DNA of 64,000 nucleotides, taken from Bradyrhizobium sp. MOS002 (GTDB taxonomy: Bacteria > Pseudomonadota > Alphaproteobacteria > Rhizobiales > Xanthobacteraceae). Made by a program: the position numbers and the translations under genes. Of this stretch, positions 43,324-52,037 are shown piece by piece. The DNA lies in the NCBI RefSeq assembly GCF_003020115.1, contig NZ_PYFX01000008.1, forward strand, positions 124,001-188,000. The letters run 5' to 3'. Position 1 is the first letter of the stretch; each line of letters begins with the position of its first letter. The notes below the pieces were generated by a model. The model made no database searches. It was not told the origin of the DNA and saw only the letters and a program-made list of their open reading frames with translations.

Positions 43324-43342
43324 GGGCCCGCGCTGCGGGCCC
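43324..43342 (-). terminator. Intrinsic terminator of the DUF2147 gene
   Basis: Arms GGGCCCGC (43324-43331) and GCGGGCCC (43335-43342) with a 3-nt loop. Read on the minus strand the stem is followed by TTTTGCTTTT. It lies 30 bp past the stop of the gene at 43373. Confidence 0.88.
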
Positions 43343-43372
43343 CCTTCATGTCGGTCAGAGTATCGCCGGAAG

Positions 43373-44281
43373 TCAGTTCACCCGCGTCCAGGTCTGGCCG
43401 CCGCAGAACATGCCGCCGAAGGCGCAGCCCTGCACGCGCAGGCGATCGGTGCCCTTCAGCGCGATGGTTGAATCGTAGGTCGAGCCGGAGTTCGGATCGA
43501 GGATGCGACCGGACCATTTCTGGTCCTTGTTCTGGTCCTTGCCGGGTTTCATGTTGATCAGAACCTGCTCGCCGTTCTGGTTCGATTTCGAATCGACCGA
43601 GTAGCCGCAGAGATTGCTGCCGCATTGCTCGATCCGGACCTTGCCTTCCTTCTCCTCGGTGAGCCAGACGCCGAGTGGTGAATTGAGATCGCGCGTGGCC
43701 GCGGTTGCGGGAGCCGGCGGCGCGACGGCAGCCGACTGAACGGGGGCAGGCGCGGGCGCCGGGACGGGAGGCGGAGACGGCGCCGGAGGCGCGGCTGCGA
43801 TTGTCGGGGCTGGCGGTGGAGGCGGCGCGGGCGGTACTGCGGCCACCGTCGGGGCAGCACTCGGGGCCGGCTGCGGCGGCGGCACCAGCGCCTCTTCGGC
43901 CGGAGCATTGTTAGCCGTGGTGGCCGGAGGCGCCGGCGGGGCAGGAGGCGCGACGGCCACGGGGGCTTGGACGGGGGCTTGGACAGGGGTCTGCTCGGCT
44001 GCCGGAGGCGCCGTGACCGGTGCCGGGGCCGGATTGGCAGGCGGCTGCGGGTCAGCCTTGGCCTGTTGCGGTGCCTGCGGGTCCGCTTTTGGAGCCCCCT
44101 TGGCATCGTTCTTGGCCTTCTTCGCCTTGCCTTGGCCGGTGTTGTCGTAGACGCCGGGGATTTGCACCGTGCCGCGGTCGGGATCGATGCGGATGGTCCG
44201 CCCGCCATAGTCGAAGGTGTACTGCGCCTGCGCAGCGGTGCTCGCCAGAAGGAATGCGGCCGTGGCCAACAGCTTCCTCAT
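43373..44281 (-). CDS. DUF2147 secreted protein with long Pro/Ala linker
   Basis: A 302-aa exported protein. The signal peptide (RKLLATAAFLLASTAAQA) is followed by a short beta segment (YTFDYGGRTIRIDPDRGTVQIPGVYD), then a Pro/Ala-rich stretch of roughly 150 residues (about 55-210). The C-terminal DUF2147 domain begins SPLGVWLTEEKEGKVRIEQCG with four or more Cys and ends GGMFCGGQTWTRVN. In other bacteria DUF2147 proteins are secreted beta-barrels of unknown role. AGGAG precedes the ATG at 44281. A CRP/FNR-type palindrome lies 65 bp upstream. Confidence 0.85.
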   Translation of the reverse strand: MRKLLATAAFLLASTAAQAQYTFDYGGRTIRIDPDRGTVQIPGVYDNTGQGKAKKAKNDAKGAPKADPQAPQQAKADPQPPANPAPAPVTAPPAAEQTPVQAPVQAPVAVAPPAPPAPPATTANNAPAEEALVPPPQPAPSAAPTVAAVPPAPPPPPAPTIAAAPPAPSPPPVPAPAPAPVQSAAVAPPAPATAATRDLNSPLGVWLTEEKEGKVRIEQCGSNLCGYSVDSKSNQNGEQVLINMKPGKDQNKDQKWSGRILDPNSGSTYDSTIALKGTDRLRVQGCAFGGMFCGGQTWTRVN

Positions 44282-44345
44282 TTCGCGTCTCCTGAAACAG
44301 GTGGTCCCCGCACCGAGGCTTACGCCCCGGTTCGATCGCAAAAAG

Positions 44346-44359
44346 TGATCTAGATCACT
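44346..44359. promoter_or_regulatory. CRP/FNR-type palindrome upstream of the DUF2147 gene
   Basis: GTGATCTAGATCAC is a perfect 14-bp palindrome, two bases away from the anaerobox TTGATCTAGATCAA used by FNR/FixK proteins and also compatible with GTGA-N6-TCAC of CRP. It lies 65 bp upstream of the DUF2147 ATG and about 95 bp beyond the 3' end of the PheC-like gene. Confidence 0.6.
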
Positions 44360-44453
44360 GTCACCGTATGAGTCGTGCTTTCTGCGTTTCGGGTTCAATA
44401 ACACCGGAGCCGGTCCAAAGTTTGGCCGGGGCAAGCGACAGGAGGACGCGGTC

Positions 44454-45248
44454 CTAGTCGAACCAGGCGGCGTAGATCTTCTTGTAGCTGCCGTCCTGCA
44501 TCGAAATGTGCAGCCATTGGTCGACGAACGCCTTCAGCGCCATGTCGCGCTGCAGCCAATAGGCCTTCTCGGAGAAATCGAACGGCTTGTCGGGATGCAC
44601 CGCGCAGAGCACGCCTTGATGCTGCTTCTGCTGGTAGCGCGTCTCGGAGGCGTCCGTCATCATCAGATCGGCATTGCCCTTGGCGATCTCCTCGAAGATC
44701 ACGGTATTGTCCGGGAAGACGGTGATGTCGGCGTCCTTGATGTTGGCACGCGCGAAGCGCTCATTGGTGCCGCCGGGATTGACGATCACGCGGGTGCCCT
44801 TCTTGTCGATGTCGGTGATGCTCTGATATTTTCCGACATCGGCACAGCGCGCGATCGGCGTCTTGCCCTCGCGCATGATCGGCGTGGAGAAGAAGCCCTT
44901 CTTCTGCCGGTCGAGCGTGACCGAGACGCCGCCCATGGCGATGTCGAACTGATCGGCCTCGAAATCCTTCATCAGCTTCGGCCAGGCCGTCGGCACGAAC
45001 TCGACCTTGACGCCGAGCGCCTTGCCGAGTGCCTCCGCCATGTCGACATCGAAGCCGTTGAACTGCTGCGTCGTCTTGTCGAGATAGGTGAAGGGCTTGT
45101 AGTCGCCGGTCATGCCGACGCGCAAAGTGCCGCGCTTGACGATCTCGTCGAGGCGGGAGGGCGCCGCCTGCTGGGCGTGAGCCGAAAGGTTTGCCAGCAG
45201 GACCGCGGCCAAAGTCGCCAAAATTCGAATGGTCATTCGAACGATCAT
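44454..45248 (-). CDS. Periplasmic binding-fold protein, cyclohexadienyl dehydratase (PheC)-like
   Basis: A 264-aa exported protein with the type II periplasmic binding fold. A signal peptide (TIRILATLAAVLLANLSAHA) precedes KRGTLRVGMTGDYKPFTYLD. The segment NPGGTNERFARANI together with MMTDASETRYQQKQHQG and AVHPDKPFDFSEKAYWLQRDM resembles PheC, the periplasmic arogenate/prephenate dehydratase, more than an amino-acid binding protein. No ABC permease genes adjoin, which also favours an enzyme. The start at 45248 has GGAAAAGAG directly upstream; 45236 is an alternative. Confidence 0.72.
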   Translation of the reverse strand: MIVRMTIRILATLAAVLLANLSAHAQQAAPSRLDEIVKRGTLRVGMTGDYKPFTYLDKTTQQFNGFDVDMAEALGKALGVKVEFVPTAWPKLMKDFEADQFDIAMGGVSVTLDRQKKGFFSTPIMREGKTPIARCADVGKYQSITDIDKKGTRVIVNPGGTNERFARANIKDADITVFPDNTVIFEEIAKGNADLMMTDASETRYQQKQHQGVLCAVHPDKPFDFSEKAYWLQRDMALKAFVDQWLHISMQDGSYKKIYAAWFD

Positions 45249-45362
45249 CTCTTTTCCACCCATGCCCAAGCTGTCATTGTGCAGCTCTTGAAACCTGTCT
45301 TGAGGCTTGGATTTAGACCAGATGCCCGTCGCTGGCGAGGCGGAAGTGAAGGGAATTTTGAA

Positions 45363-45872
45363 GTGACGATCTCGATGTATGACGCCTCGGTCGGACTCTT
45401 CGTGCCGTATCTGCGCAACCTGTCCGCACTGCTCGACAAGGGCGTTGCCTATGCCGAAGCCCGGAAGTTCAACCCGGCTGTCCTGCTCGGCATGCGCATG
45501 GCGCCCGACATGTACGATCTGGCGCAACAGATCGGCGAGGCCTGCCGCCATGCCACGGTCGCCGCGGCCTTGCTCGCCGACCGCGAGCCGGTGACGCTGC
45601 CGGTGCTGGAGCACGACATGGCCGGGCTCCAGGCCCGCATTGCGACGTCAATCGAGTTCATCGAAAGCCTGCCGCGCGCGGAGATCGATGCTGCGGCGGA
45701 ACGGAATGTCTTCTTCAGGCTGAAAAACGGGACCGAGTTGCCCTTCACCGGGCGGACGCTGCTGCTGACCTTCAGCATGCCGCAGTTCTTCTTTCACGTC
45801 ACGACCGCCTACGACCTGTTGCGGCACGCAGGCGTCGAGCTCGTGAAGAAGGATTATCTCGGACGACGATAA
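45363..45872 (+). CDS. DUF1993 family protein
   Basis: A 169-aa soluble helical protein. The opening TISMYDASVGLFVPYLRNLSALLDKG and the phrases LGMRMAPDMYDLAQQIGEACRHA and FSMPQFFFHVTTAYDLLRHAGVELVKKDYLG match the DUF1993 family, whose fold is DinB-like and whose function is unknown. GTG at 45363 with AAGGGA upstream is the best start; an ATG at 45375 is too far from it. Divergent from the PheC-like gene. Confidence 0.85.
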   Translation: MTISMYDASVGLFVPYLRNLSALLDKGVAYAEARKFNPAVLLGMRMAPDMYDLAQQIGEACRHATVAAALLADREPVTLPVLEHDMAGLQARIATSIEFIESLPRAEIDAAAERNVFFRLKNGTELPFTGRTLLLTFSMPQFFFHVTTAYDLLRHAGVELVKKDYLGRR

Positions 45873-45905
45873 GCCGAACCGGTATCCGCTTCGCGCGAAA
45901 GCGCT

Positions 45906-46385
45906 CTAGGCTTCGCCCTTGCGCTCGTAATCGGCGAGCGAGCTGCGGCCGGCGATCTCGCTGCGCAGCTCTTCGAAGCGCCGTTGTGCCTCGTGCTCGT
46001 GTGCGTCGACGAAATGAACAGCGGCTTCGCCCGTCATCGGGCCGCTGACCACGGGCACGGACTGCTCGCCGATGGTCTCGTGGACGTAGAACTGGCCGTC
46101 ATCGCCGCGATGGACCGTCCATTTCAGGCGGATCGCCACCATCGGCCCGGGGCCGACCTTGCTGTAGCCGTCGGCATCGGTGTGCTCCGGCACCAGCGGC
46201 TGCTCCTCGACCACCGGATGCTCGTCGACCATCGGGTGCTCGTCGGCGACCCCATGCTCACCGGCAACCACCATTTCGGTCACGGTTACGGTCTCGGTCT
46301 CACGCACCACGAGGACGGGTTCAGGGTGCTCCAGGATGCTGGCGATGGTCGCCAACGCGTGGTCGGTCGGGTCGATCTCTGACAA
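45906..46385 (-). CDS. Hypothetical acidic protein
   Basis: A 159-aa protein with no signal peptide or membrane span. Residues about 38-70 form a repetitive acidic stretch of EH/DEHP units (ADEHPMVDEHPVVEEQP). The C-terminal half reads MVAIRLKWTVHRGDDGQFYVHETIG, then GEAAVHFVDAHEHEAQRRFEELRSEI, probably one sheet and a long helix. I do not recognise the family. The His/Glu-rich repeats could bind metal, but this is speculation. The 185 bp upstream contain a GC-rich palindrome GGGCGGCCGCCC (46527-46538). Confidence 0.65.
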   Translation of the reverse strand: MSEIDPTDHALATIASILEHPEPVLVVRETETVTVTEMVVAGEHGVADEHPMVDEHPVVEEQPLVPEHTDADGYSKVGPGPMVAIRLKWTVHRGDDGQFYVHETIGEQSVPVVSGPMTGEAAVHFVDAHEHEAQRRFEELRSEIAGRSSLADYERKGEA

Positions 46386-46569
46386 GGGTCCATCCTCCAG
46401 CTCGACGCGGCCGGCAAGTCTGTCCCACTGCCGCCGCGGCCGGACCTATTACGCGGGTTTGATTAAGGCTGAGTGAGGGCTCGATCTGCACCAAAATGGG
46501 ACTCATTCTGGCGTTCCGAAGGCGGGGGGCGGCCGCCCGCCGGAAGAACCACCCGCCGGGGAGATGGTC

Positions 46570-47559
46570 TCAGCCCAGGACATCCTGATTGATGATGTTC
46601 TGCCTGATGGGATCGCCGTCCAGCACACTCAGGATGTTGCGCGCGGTCTGCTCGCTCATCCGGCTCACCGCCTCGACCGTGACGCCGGCGACGTGGGGGG
46701 CCATGATGACGTTGGGCAGTGCAAACAGCGCGTTGCTGACCGGCGGCGGCTCGACCTCGAACACGTCGATGCCCGCACCGGCGAGCTTGCCCGAGATCAG
46801 TGCGTCGTACAGCGCCGTTTCCTTCACGATGCCGCCGCGCGCGGTGTTGATGAGATAGGATTTCGGTTTCATCCGGCCGATCCGCGCCGCATCGAACAGG
46901 CCGACGGTTTCCGGCGTCTTCGGGCAGTGGATGGTGACGAAATCGGCGTGCGGCAGCGCGGCATCGAGATCGGCGACCGGCTCGCAGCCTGCCGCCTTGA
47001 TCTCCGCGGCTCCCTTGTAGGGATCATAGACCTGTACATTCATGTCCATCGCCAGGCAGCGCTTGGCGGTGCGGGTGCCGATGCGGCCGAAGCCGATGAT
47101 GAGGACGGTCTTGCCGTAGAGATCGAACGGCAGCATGCCGAGCCGGTCGGCCCATTTGCCGTCCTTGACGCAGGCGTGCATCTCCTGCGCGCGTTTTGCC
47201 AGTGTCAGCATCATGAACAGCGCCTGCTCCGCGACCGAAGGCGAGTTCGCGCTGCCCGCGACCATCAGCGGTACCTTGCGGCGGGAGAGGGCGGGGACGT
47301 CGACGGCGTCGTAGCCGACGCCGATCCGGGTCACCACCTTCATGTCCTTTGAAGCTTCGAGCTCGGTCTCGCCGAAAGCGGTGGCGCCGAGCGCCACGCC
47401 ATGGACCGGCGCGTGGCTCTTCAGCAGGGCCTCGAAGTCCTTGGCGGAGATCAGGTTCGGAAACTCGATGAGCTCGATGTCATCTCGCTGGGTGAGGAGG
47501 GCGCGTGCCCCTTGCGACAAAGTTTGAGTGACAAAGATTTTCTTCTTGTTGGTCGACAT
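46570..47559 (-). CDS. D-isomer-specific 2-hydroxyacid dehydrogenase (SerA-like)
   Basis: A 329-aa NAD-dependent dehydrogenase. The Rossmann motif GFGRIGTRTAKRCLAMDMNVQVYDP sits near residues 150-175. The catalytic Arg is in INTARGGIVKE, and the Glu/His pair in GIDVFEVEPPP and APHVAGVT. It oxidises or reduces a 2-hydroxyacid such as glycerate or phosphoglycerate. AGGTAGGGACG precedes the ATG at 47559. It lies 33 bp after the ATPase gene of the ABC importer, so it may act on the imported compound. Phosphoglycerate dehydrogenase itself usually has an extra C-terminal domain that is lacking here. Confidence 0.88.
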   Translation of the reverse strand: MSTNKKKIFVTQTLSQGARALLTQRDDIELIEFPNLISAKDFEALLKSHAPVHGVALGATAFGETELEASKDMKVVTRIGVGYDAVDVPALSRRKVPLMVAGSANSPSVAEQALFMMLTLAKRAQEMHACVKDGKWADRLGMLPFDLYGKTVLIIGFGRIGTRTAKRCLAMDMNVQVYDPYKGAAEIKAAGCEPVADLDAALPHADFVTIHCPKTPETVGLFDAARIGRMKPKSYLINTARGGIVKETALYDALISGKLAGAGIDVFEVEPPPVSNALFALPNVIMAPHVAGVTVEAVSRMSEQTARNILSVLDGDPIRQNIINQDVLG

Positions 47560-47592
47560 CGTCCCTACCTGCACGAGTTTCTTGCCCGGCCG

Positions 47593-48693
47593 TCACAATA
47601 CGACGCCGGTCGCCTCGTTTAGCAGGTGCATATTGTTGAGGTCCATCGCCAAACGCATGGGGCCCCCGTCCTTGGCGCCCGCATTGGGATCGACACGGCC
47701 GCAGATCGGCGTGCCTTCCAGGCCGAAATAGACCAGCGTCTCCATTCCCATCGGCTCGGTGACATCAAGCACGGTGTCGAAGGTCTCGACACCCGGCTCC
47801 AGATGCGCATGCGATTCCGTGAGATGTTCGGGCCGGATGCCGAGCAACAGGTTTTCAGTTCGGGGCAGCGCGCTGTAACGGGCGGCGCGGGCCGGCGGCA
47901 ACGGGAACGAGATGCGGTCCGTGAGGCGGACGTTGAGCTTGCCGCCGACCTCCTCGAGCCGGCATGGAATGAAGTTCATCGCCGGCGAGCCGATGAAGCC
48001 GGCGACGAAGCGCGTCGCAGGCTTGTGGTAGAGCTCGTTCGGTGTGCCGATCTGCTCGATCCGCCCCTTGTTCATTACCACCACGCGATCGGCCAGCGTC
48101 ATCGCCTCGACCTGGTCGTGGGTGACGTAGACCGTCGTGGTGCGCACTTTCTGGTGCACCTTCTTGATCTCGATCCGCATCTGCACGCGCAGCTTGGCGT
48201 CGAGATTGGACAGCGGTTCGTCGAACAGGAAGACTTTCGGGTTGCGCACGATGGCCCGGCCCATCGCAACGCGCTGGCGCTGGCCGCCGGAGAGCTGCTT
48301 CGGCTTGCGGTCGATCAGGTCGGTGATGTCCAGGAGGCGGGCGGCCTCGGTTACCCGCGCCTTGATCTCGGCCTTCGGGTAATGCTTGAGGCGCAACCCG
48401 AACGACATGTTCTCCGCGACCGTCATGTGCGGGTAGAGCGCGTAGTTCTGAAACACCATCGCGATGTCGCGGTCCTTCGGCGGCACGTCGTTGACGACGT
48501 CGCCGCCGATCATGATGTCGCCGTCGGTGATGTCCTCTAGGCCCGCGATCATCCGCAGCGTCGTCGACTTGCCGCAGCCGGAGGGGCCGACGAGTACGAT
48601 GAACTCATGGTCGGAGATGTCGAGATCGATGCCGCGCACCGCCTCGACGTCGTCGTAACGCTTGACCACCTTCCGCAACGCAACTTCAGCCAT
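47593..48693 (-). CDS. Carbohydrate-type ABC importer ATPase (UgpC/MalK-like)
   Basis: A 366-aa ATP-binding subunit. Walker A GPSGCGKST at residues 36-44, signature LSGGQRQRVAMGRA near 135, Walker B VFLFDEPLSNLDAKLR, and switch His in VYVTHDQ. The C-terminal regulatory OB-type domain (NELYHKPATRFVAGFIGSPAMNF) marks the MalK/UgpC class. It lies 6 bp after the second permease gene in the operon. Substrate is set by the binding protein and is unknown. Confidence 0.95.
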   Translation of the reverse strand: MAEVALRKVVKRYDDVEAVRGIDLDISDHEFIVLVGPSGCGKSTTLRMIAGLEDITDGDIMIGGDVVNDVPPKDRDIAMVFQNYALYPHMTVAENMSFGLRLKHYPKAEIKARVTEAARLLDITDLIDRKPKQLSGGQRQRVAMGRAIVRNPKVFLFDEPLSNLDAKLRVQMRIEIKKVHQKVRTTTVYVTHDQVEAMTLADRVVVMNKGRIEQIGTPNELYHKPATRFVAGFIGSPAMNFIPCRLEEVGGKLNVRLTDRISFPLPPARAARYSALPRTENLLLGIRPEHLTESHAHLEPGVETFDTVLDVTEPMGMETLVYFGLEGTPICGRVDPNAGAKDGGPMRLAMDLNNMHLLNEATGVVL

Positions 48694-48699
48694 AAGACA

Positions 48700-49611
48700 T
48701 CAACCCTTTGTCGCGCCGGCGGTCAGGCCGGCAATGTAATAGTCCATCAGGAAGGCGTAGATGACCAGCGGCGGGGCTGCGCCAAGCAGCGCGCCGGTCA
48801 TGATCTGACCCCAGTTGAAGACGTCACCCTTGATCAGCGTGGTGGTGATGCCGACCGGCAGCACGAGCTGGTCGATGGATGTCGTGAACACCAGGGGATA
48901 GAGAAACTGTGCCCAGGATACGGTGAAGGCGAAGATGGTCGCTGCGATCAGGCCGGGCAGGGCGACGGGGATGAAAATCCGCGTCAGGGTCTGGAGCCAG
49001 GAGGCGCCGTCGATGAGAGCCGCCTCGTCCAGCTCCTTCGGGATCGAGGCGAAATAACCGATCATGATCCAGGTGCAGAACGGCACGGTCAGCGTCGGAT
49101 AGATGAACACCAGCACGTACCAGCGGTTGAGAAGAGTGATGCCGGTGACGTCCTGGACGACCGCGAGCATCTTGAACAAGGGAATGAACAGGAGGCTGTC
49201 CGGGATCAGATAGGTGAGAAAGACGCCGGTCGCGAGCGTCGCCGAGCCCCAGAACTTCATCCGGGCCAATGCGAACGCCGCCGGAATGCTGATCAGCATC
49301 GTCACGATCACGACCACGATCGAGATCATCGACGAATTCCAGAAGAATCGCAGGAACTGGTTCGAGGTCAATAGCTCGACATAATTCGACAGGGTCGGAT
49401 GAAATACCCACCACGGATTGGTGGCCGCCGAGATCTCCGCGCTGCTCTTGAGCGAGGTGATCAGCATGTAGATCGGCGGGATCAGGAAGAAGATCGCAAA
49501 CAGCACCAGGAAGAAGTAGGACCAGCGCAGCGCCCAGGTGCGGTCGCGGCTCATGCTTCGAAGCTTGACCTTGCGTGTCGGTCCGGCCTTGTCGATTGCG
49601 AGCGTGCTCAT
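48700..49611 (-). CDS. ABC importer permease, MalG/UgpE-type
   Basis: A 303-aa membrane protein with six predicted spans (first WSYFFLVLFAIFFLIPPIYMLITS). The EAA loop reads SIPKELDEAALIDGASWLQTLTRIFIPVALPG (residues about 195-226), the site of ATPase coupling. The start ATG at 49611 shares one base with the TGA of the preceding permease gene (TGATG). The partner of the MalF-type permease and the UgpC-like ATPase. Confidence 0.93.
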   Translation of the reverse strand: MSTLAIDKAGPTRKVKLRSMSRDRTWALRWSYFFLVLFAIFFLIPPIYMLITSLKSSAEISAATNPWWVFHPTLSNYVELLTSNQFLRFFWNSSMISIVVVIVTMLISIPAAFALARMKFWGSATLATGVFLTYLIPDSLLFIPLFKMLAVVQDVTGITLLNRWYVLVFIYPTLTVPFCTWIMIGYFASIPKELDEAALIDGASWLQTLTRIFIPVALPGLIAATIFAFTVSWAQFLYPLVFTTSIDQLVLPVGITTTLIKGDVFNWGQIMTGALLGAAPPLVIYAFLMDYYIAGLTAGATKG

Positions 49612-50549
49612 CAGGCTTCGTTCCCACGTTTGTTGACATCGCGCAGGATGAAGACCGCTGCGACGGCGAGGATCGGCACCATGAACAGCGAGACGCAGGC
49701 GCCGAGCGGAATGTCGCTGCTCTGGATGCCGACCTGGAATGCCCAAGTGGCGAACAGATGCGTCCGGTCCAGCGGACCGCCGGAGGTGAGGATGCGCACG
49801 ATGTCGAAATTGGCGAAAGTGACGATCAGCGAGAACAGCGTGGTGATGGCGATGATGTTGCGCATCATCGGCAAGGTGATGTGCCAGATCTTCTGCCACC
49901 AATTGGCGCCGTCGATCGCTGCGGCTTCATAGAGCTGGTCGGGTACGGATTTCAGCGCGGCCAGGTACATGATCAGGAAGAACGGCGCGCCGTACCAGAC
50001 GTTGACGAGGATGACGGAGAAACGCGCCCAGAAGGTGTCACCGAGCCACGGGATGGGACCGATGCCGAAGAACGAGAGCGTATAGTTGAAGGCGCTGTAG
50101 GAGGGATCGAACAGCCACAGCCATGCCAGCGTGCTCATCGCCGGCGGGATCACCCAGGGCACCAGCAGCATGCCGCGCCATTTACGTTGCTTCTTGCCGG
50201 GAATGTTGTGGACGAAATGCGCGACGATGAAGCCGATCAGGGCCTTGAAGACCACGGCCGTCACCGCAAAAATGCAGGACTGTCGCACCACCATCCAGAA
50301 CGTTTCGCGCTTGAACAGGAAGGTGAAATTACTGAGGCCGACGAACTTCGTCATCGCCTTGTTCAGCGTCGCCAGGTAGACCGAATAGAAGGCGGGATAG
50401 AGCACGAGCAGGGCGATCAGGAGGATCAGCGGCAGCGTCAGGAAGAACGCTACGGTCGATTTCCGTCCCATTGCATTGCGCAGGCTCGCCCGTTTGCGCG
50501 GTCTCGCTGCACGAGCGAGACGGCCTTGCTCAACGACGACATCGGCCAT
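49611..50549 (-). CDS. ABC importer permease, MalF/UgpA-type
   Basis: A 312-aa membrane protein. About six spans are seen (AFFLTLPLILLIALLVLYPAFYS as the first). The coupling loop is ALKSVPDQLYEAAAIDGANWWQKIWHITLPMMRN. The start at 50549 has AGAGG with normal spacing; the open frame extends upstream to 50621 through the intercistronic hairpin region and is rejected. It follows the binding-protein gene by 147 bp. Confidence 0.93.
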   Translation of the reverse strand: MADVVVEQGRLARAARPRKRASLRNAMGRKSTVAFFLTLPLILLIALLVLYPAFYSVYLATLNKAMTKFVGLSNFTFLFKRETFWMVVRQSCIFAVTAVVFKALIGFIVAHFVHNIPGKKQRKWRGMLLVPWVIPPAMSTLAWLWLFDPSYSAFNYTLSFFGIGPIPWLGDTFWARFSVILVNVWYGAPFFLIMYLAALKSVPDQLYEAAAIDGANWWQKIWHITLPMMRNIIAITTLFSLIVTFANFDIVRILTSGGPLDRTHLFATWAFQVGIQSSDIPLGACVSLFMVPILAVAAVFILRDVNKRGNEA

Positions 50550-50644
50550 GAATTTAGCCTCTTTGCAGGACATGTAGCAGGACATGTGGAACGGCGAAGC
50601 CGGCGCTGACGTCGGCTTCATTCGGCAAGCGGATCGCGCGAGGG

Positions 50645-50687
50645 GTGCCTCGGCGGCTCACGCGCGAGGCGTGAACCGCCGTGGCAC
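50645..50687 (-). promoter_or_regulatory. Long intercistronic hairpin after the binding-protein gene
   Basis: Three stacked perfect 5-bp segments (GTGCC/GGCAC, GGCGG/CCGCC, TCACG/CGTGA) are separated only by a 2x2 internal loop and a C/A mismatch, closed by a 7-nt loop. It begins 9 nt after the binding-protein stop and there is no T run. Such stems typically protect the upstream binding-protein mRNA from 3' decay and lower expression of the permease genes. Confidence 0.8.
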
Positions 50688-50696
50688 ACACCCGGC

Positions 50697-52037
50697 TCAG
50701 GTCCGCATGAAGCCTTCGCACTCACCCTCGGCCCAGGTGAGCGCCGTTTCCAGCTTCTCTCCTTGCGCAAAGCGCAGCGCCATCTTGGTCAGCGTCGCCT
50801 GGAAGTAGATCTGCTGGGCGATCTTCGGTGGCGCTGGAGACGCGGCGATCGACATGGTCTGCTGCTTGTAGGGATCTGGATAGTGGAAGAGCGTGCCCTT
50901 CGGCGGCCCTTCCTCGGCCCAGGTCTTGAACTTCGTCATGTTCGCGTAGGCCGGGAGATCGTACCCGCCGCTCGCGGCGACGAACTTCTCGATCGCCGCG
51001 GGCGAGGACAGGTGAACGAGCAAGCTCTTGGCCGCTTCCTTGTTCTTGCCAAAGGCCCAGACGCCCCAGAAGTACGGCAGGAAGGGCGCAAAACGTCCCT
51101 TCGGACCGGATGGGAAACCGTGCGTCCAGCACTGTTCGGCGACTTGCGGTGCGTCGCGCTTGGCGACCGCCCAGGCACTCGGCGGATTGAGGATCATCGC
51201 CCCGCGGCCCGAGATCAGCCATTTGTTGTTGGAGGCATCGTCCCAGGACGGTGCGTCGGTGGGCAGCACGGCGATCAGCTTCTTGTAGAATTCGAGTGCC
51301 TGTCTGACCGCGTCGGTCTTGACGGTGATATCGCCCTTGGCGTTGACCAGCTCGGCGCCGAATGACTGGAAGATCGCCCCGGCGGTGTCGACGCTGTCGG
51401 TGGTCTCGCCGAGACCGATGCCGAACGGGAAGCCGGCCTTGTGGCAGGCCTCGGCCGCCTTCAGGAACGTTTCCATGGTCCAGTTGTCCGCCTTTGGTGG
51501 ACCGCCGGCCGGATACATCTCCTGCACGTCGATGCCGGCGTGCTTCTTCATCAGATCTATGCGGGAGCAGGGGCCTTTGATCTGGCTTCCCGGCGTCGCG
51601 GGCACGGCGAGCCATTTGCCGCCCGATCGCCCGAGATATTTGACGGTGTCGTTCACCTCGCCGTTCTGCTTGATGAGCGGCTCCATGACGTCGTTGAGCG
51701 GTTCGAGATTCTCGGAATAGGCGTGCGGCCACCAGCTCGGCATCTGGAGAATGTCGTGACCGGACTTGGCCTGGGCTTCGGCCGCCGCCGTCAGCTCGAT
51801 CTTCTTGTTGTTGCTGGTGATGTAGTCGATCGAGACTTCGACCTTTTCCCTCTCGCCCCATTCCTTGACGAGGGCGGTAGAAGCATCGTTGGCGCCGGGG
51901 ACCCAATGGTCCCAGAAGCCGATCGAGAGCTTGCCGGCGGCGTAAGCGCCTCGGACATAGGGCGCCGTGATCAGCGCCGCGGAGGACATTGCAGTGGCAG
52001 CCACAAATTGACGTCGCGTCAGTGTCTTGCGTGACAT
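50697..52037 (-). CDS. Family 1 extracellular solute-binding protein of the ABC importer
   Basis: A 446-aa periplasmic binding protein. It has a Tat-type signal (TRRQFVAATAM, Arg pair at residues 8-9) ending near GAYAAGK. The mature protein reads LSIGFWDHWVPGANDASTALVKEW, then LQMPSWWPHAYSENLEPLND and RGAMILNPPSAWAVAK, typical of family 1 sugar/polyol binders. The Tat rather than Sec leader implies folding in the cytoplasm before export. It is the first gene in the minus-strand operon, followed by the hairpin, two permeases, the ATPase and the dehydrogenase. Confidence 0.93.
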   Translation of the reverse strand: MSRKTLTRRQFVAATAMSSAALITAPYVRGAYAAGKLSIGFWDHWVPGANDASTALVKEWGEREKVEVSIDYITSNNKKIELTAAAEAQAKSGHDILQMPSWWPHAYSENLEPLNDVMEPLIKQNGEVNDTVKYLGRSGGKWLAVPATPGSQIKGPCSRIDLMKKHAGIDVQEMYPAGGPPKADNWTMETFLKAAEACHKAGFPFGIGLGETTDSVDTAGAIFQSFGAELVNAKGDITVKTDAVRQALEFYKKLIAVLPTDAPSWDDASNNKWLISGRGAMILNPPSAWAVAKRDAPQVAEQCWTHGFPSGPKGRFAPFLPYFWGVWAFGKNKEAAKSLLVHLSSPAAIEKFVAASGGYDLPAYANMTKFKTWAEEGPPKGTLFHYPDPYKQQTMSIAASPAPPKIAQQIYFQATLTKMALRFAQGEKLETALTWAEGECEGFMRT

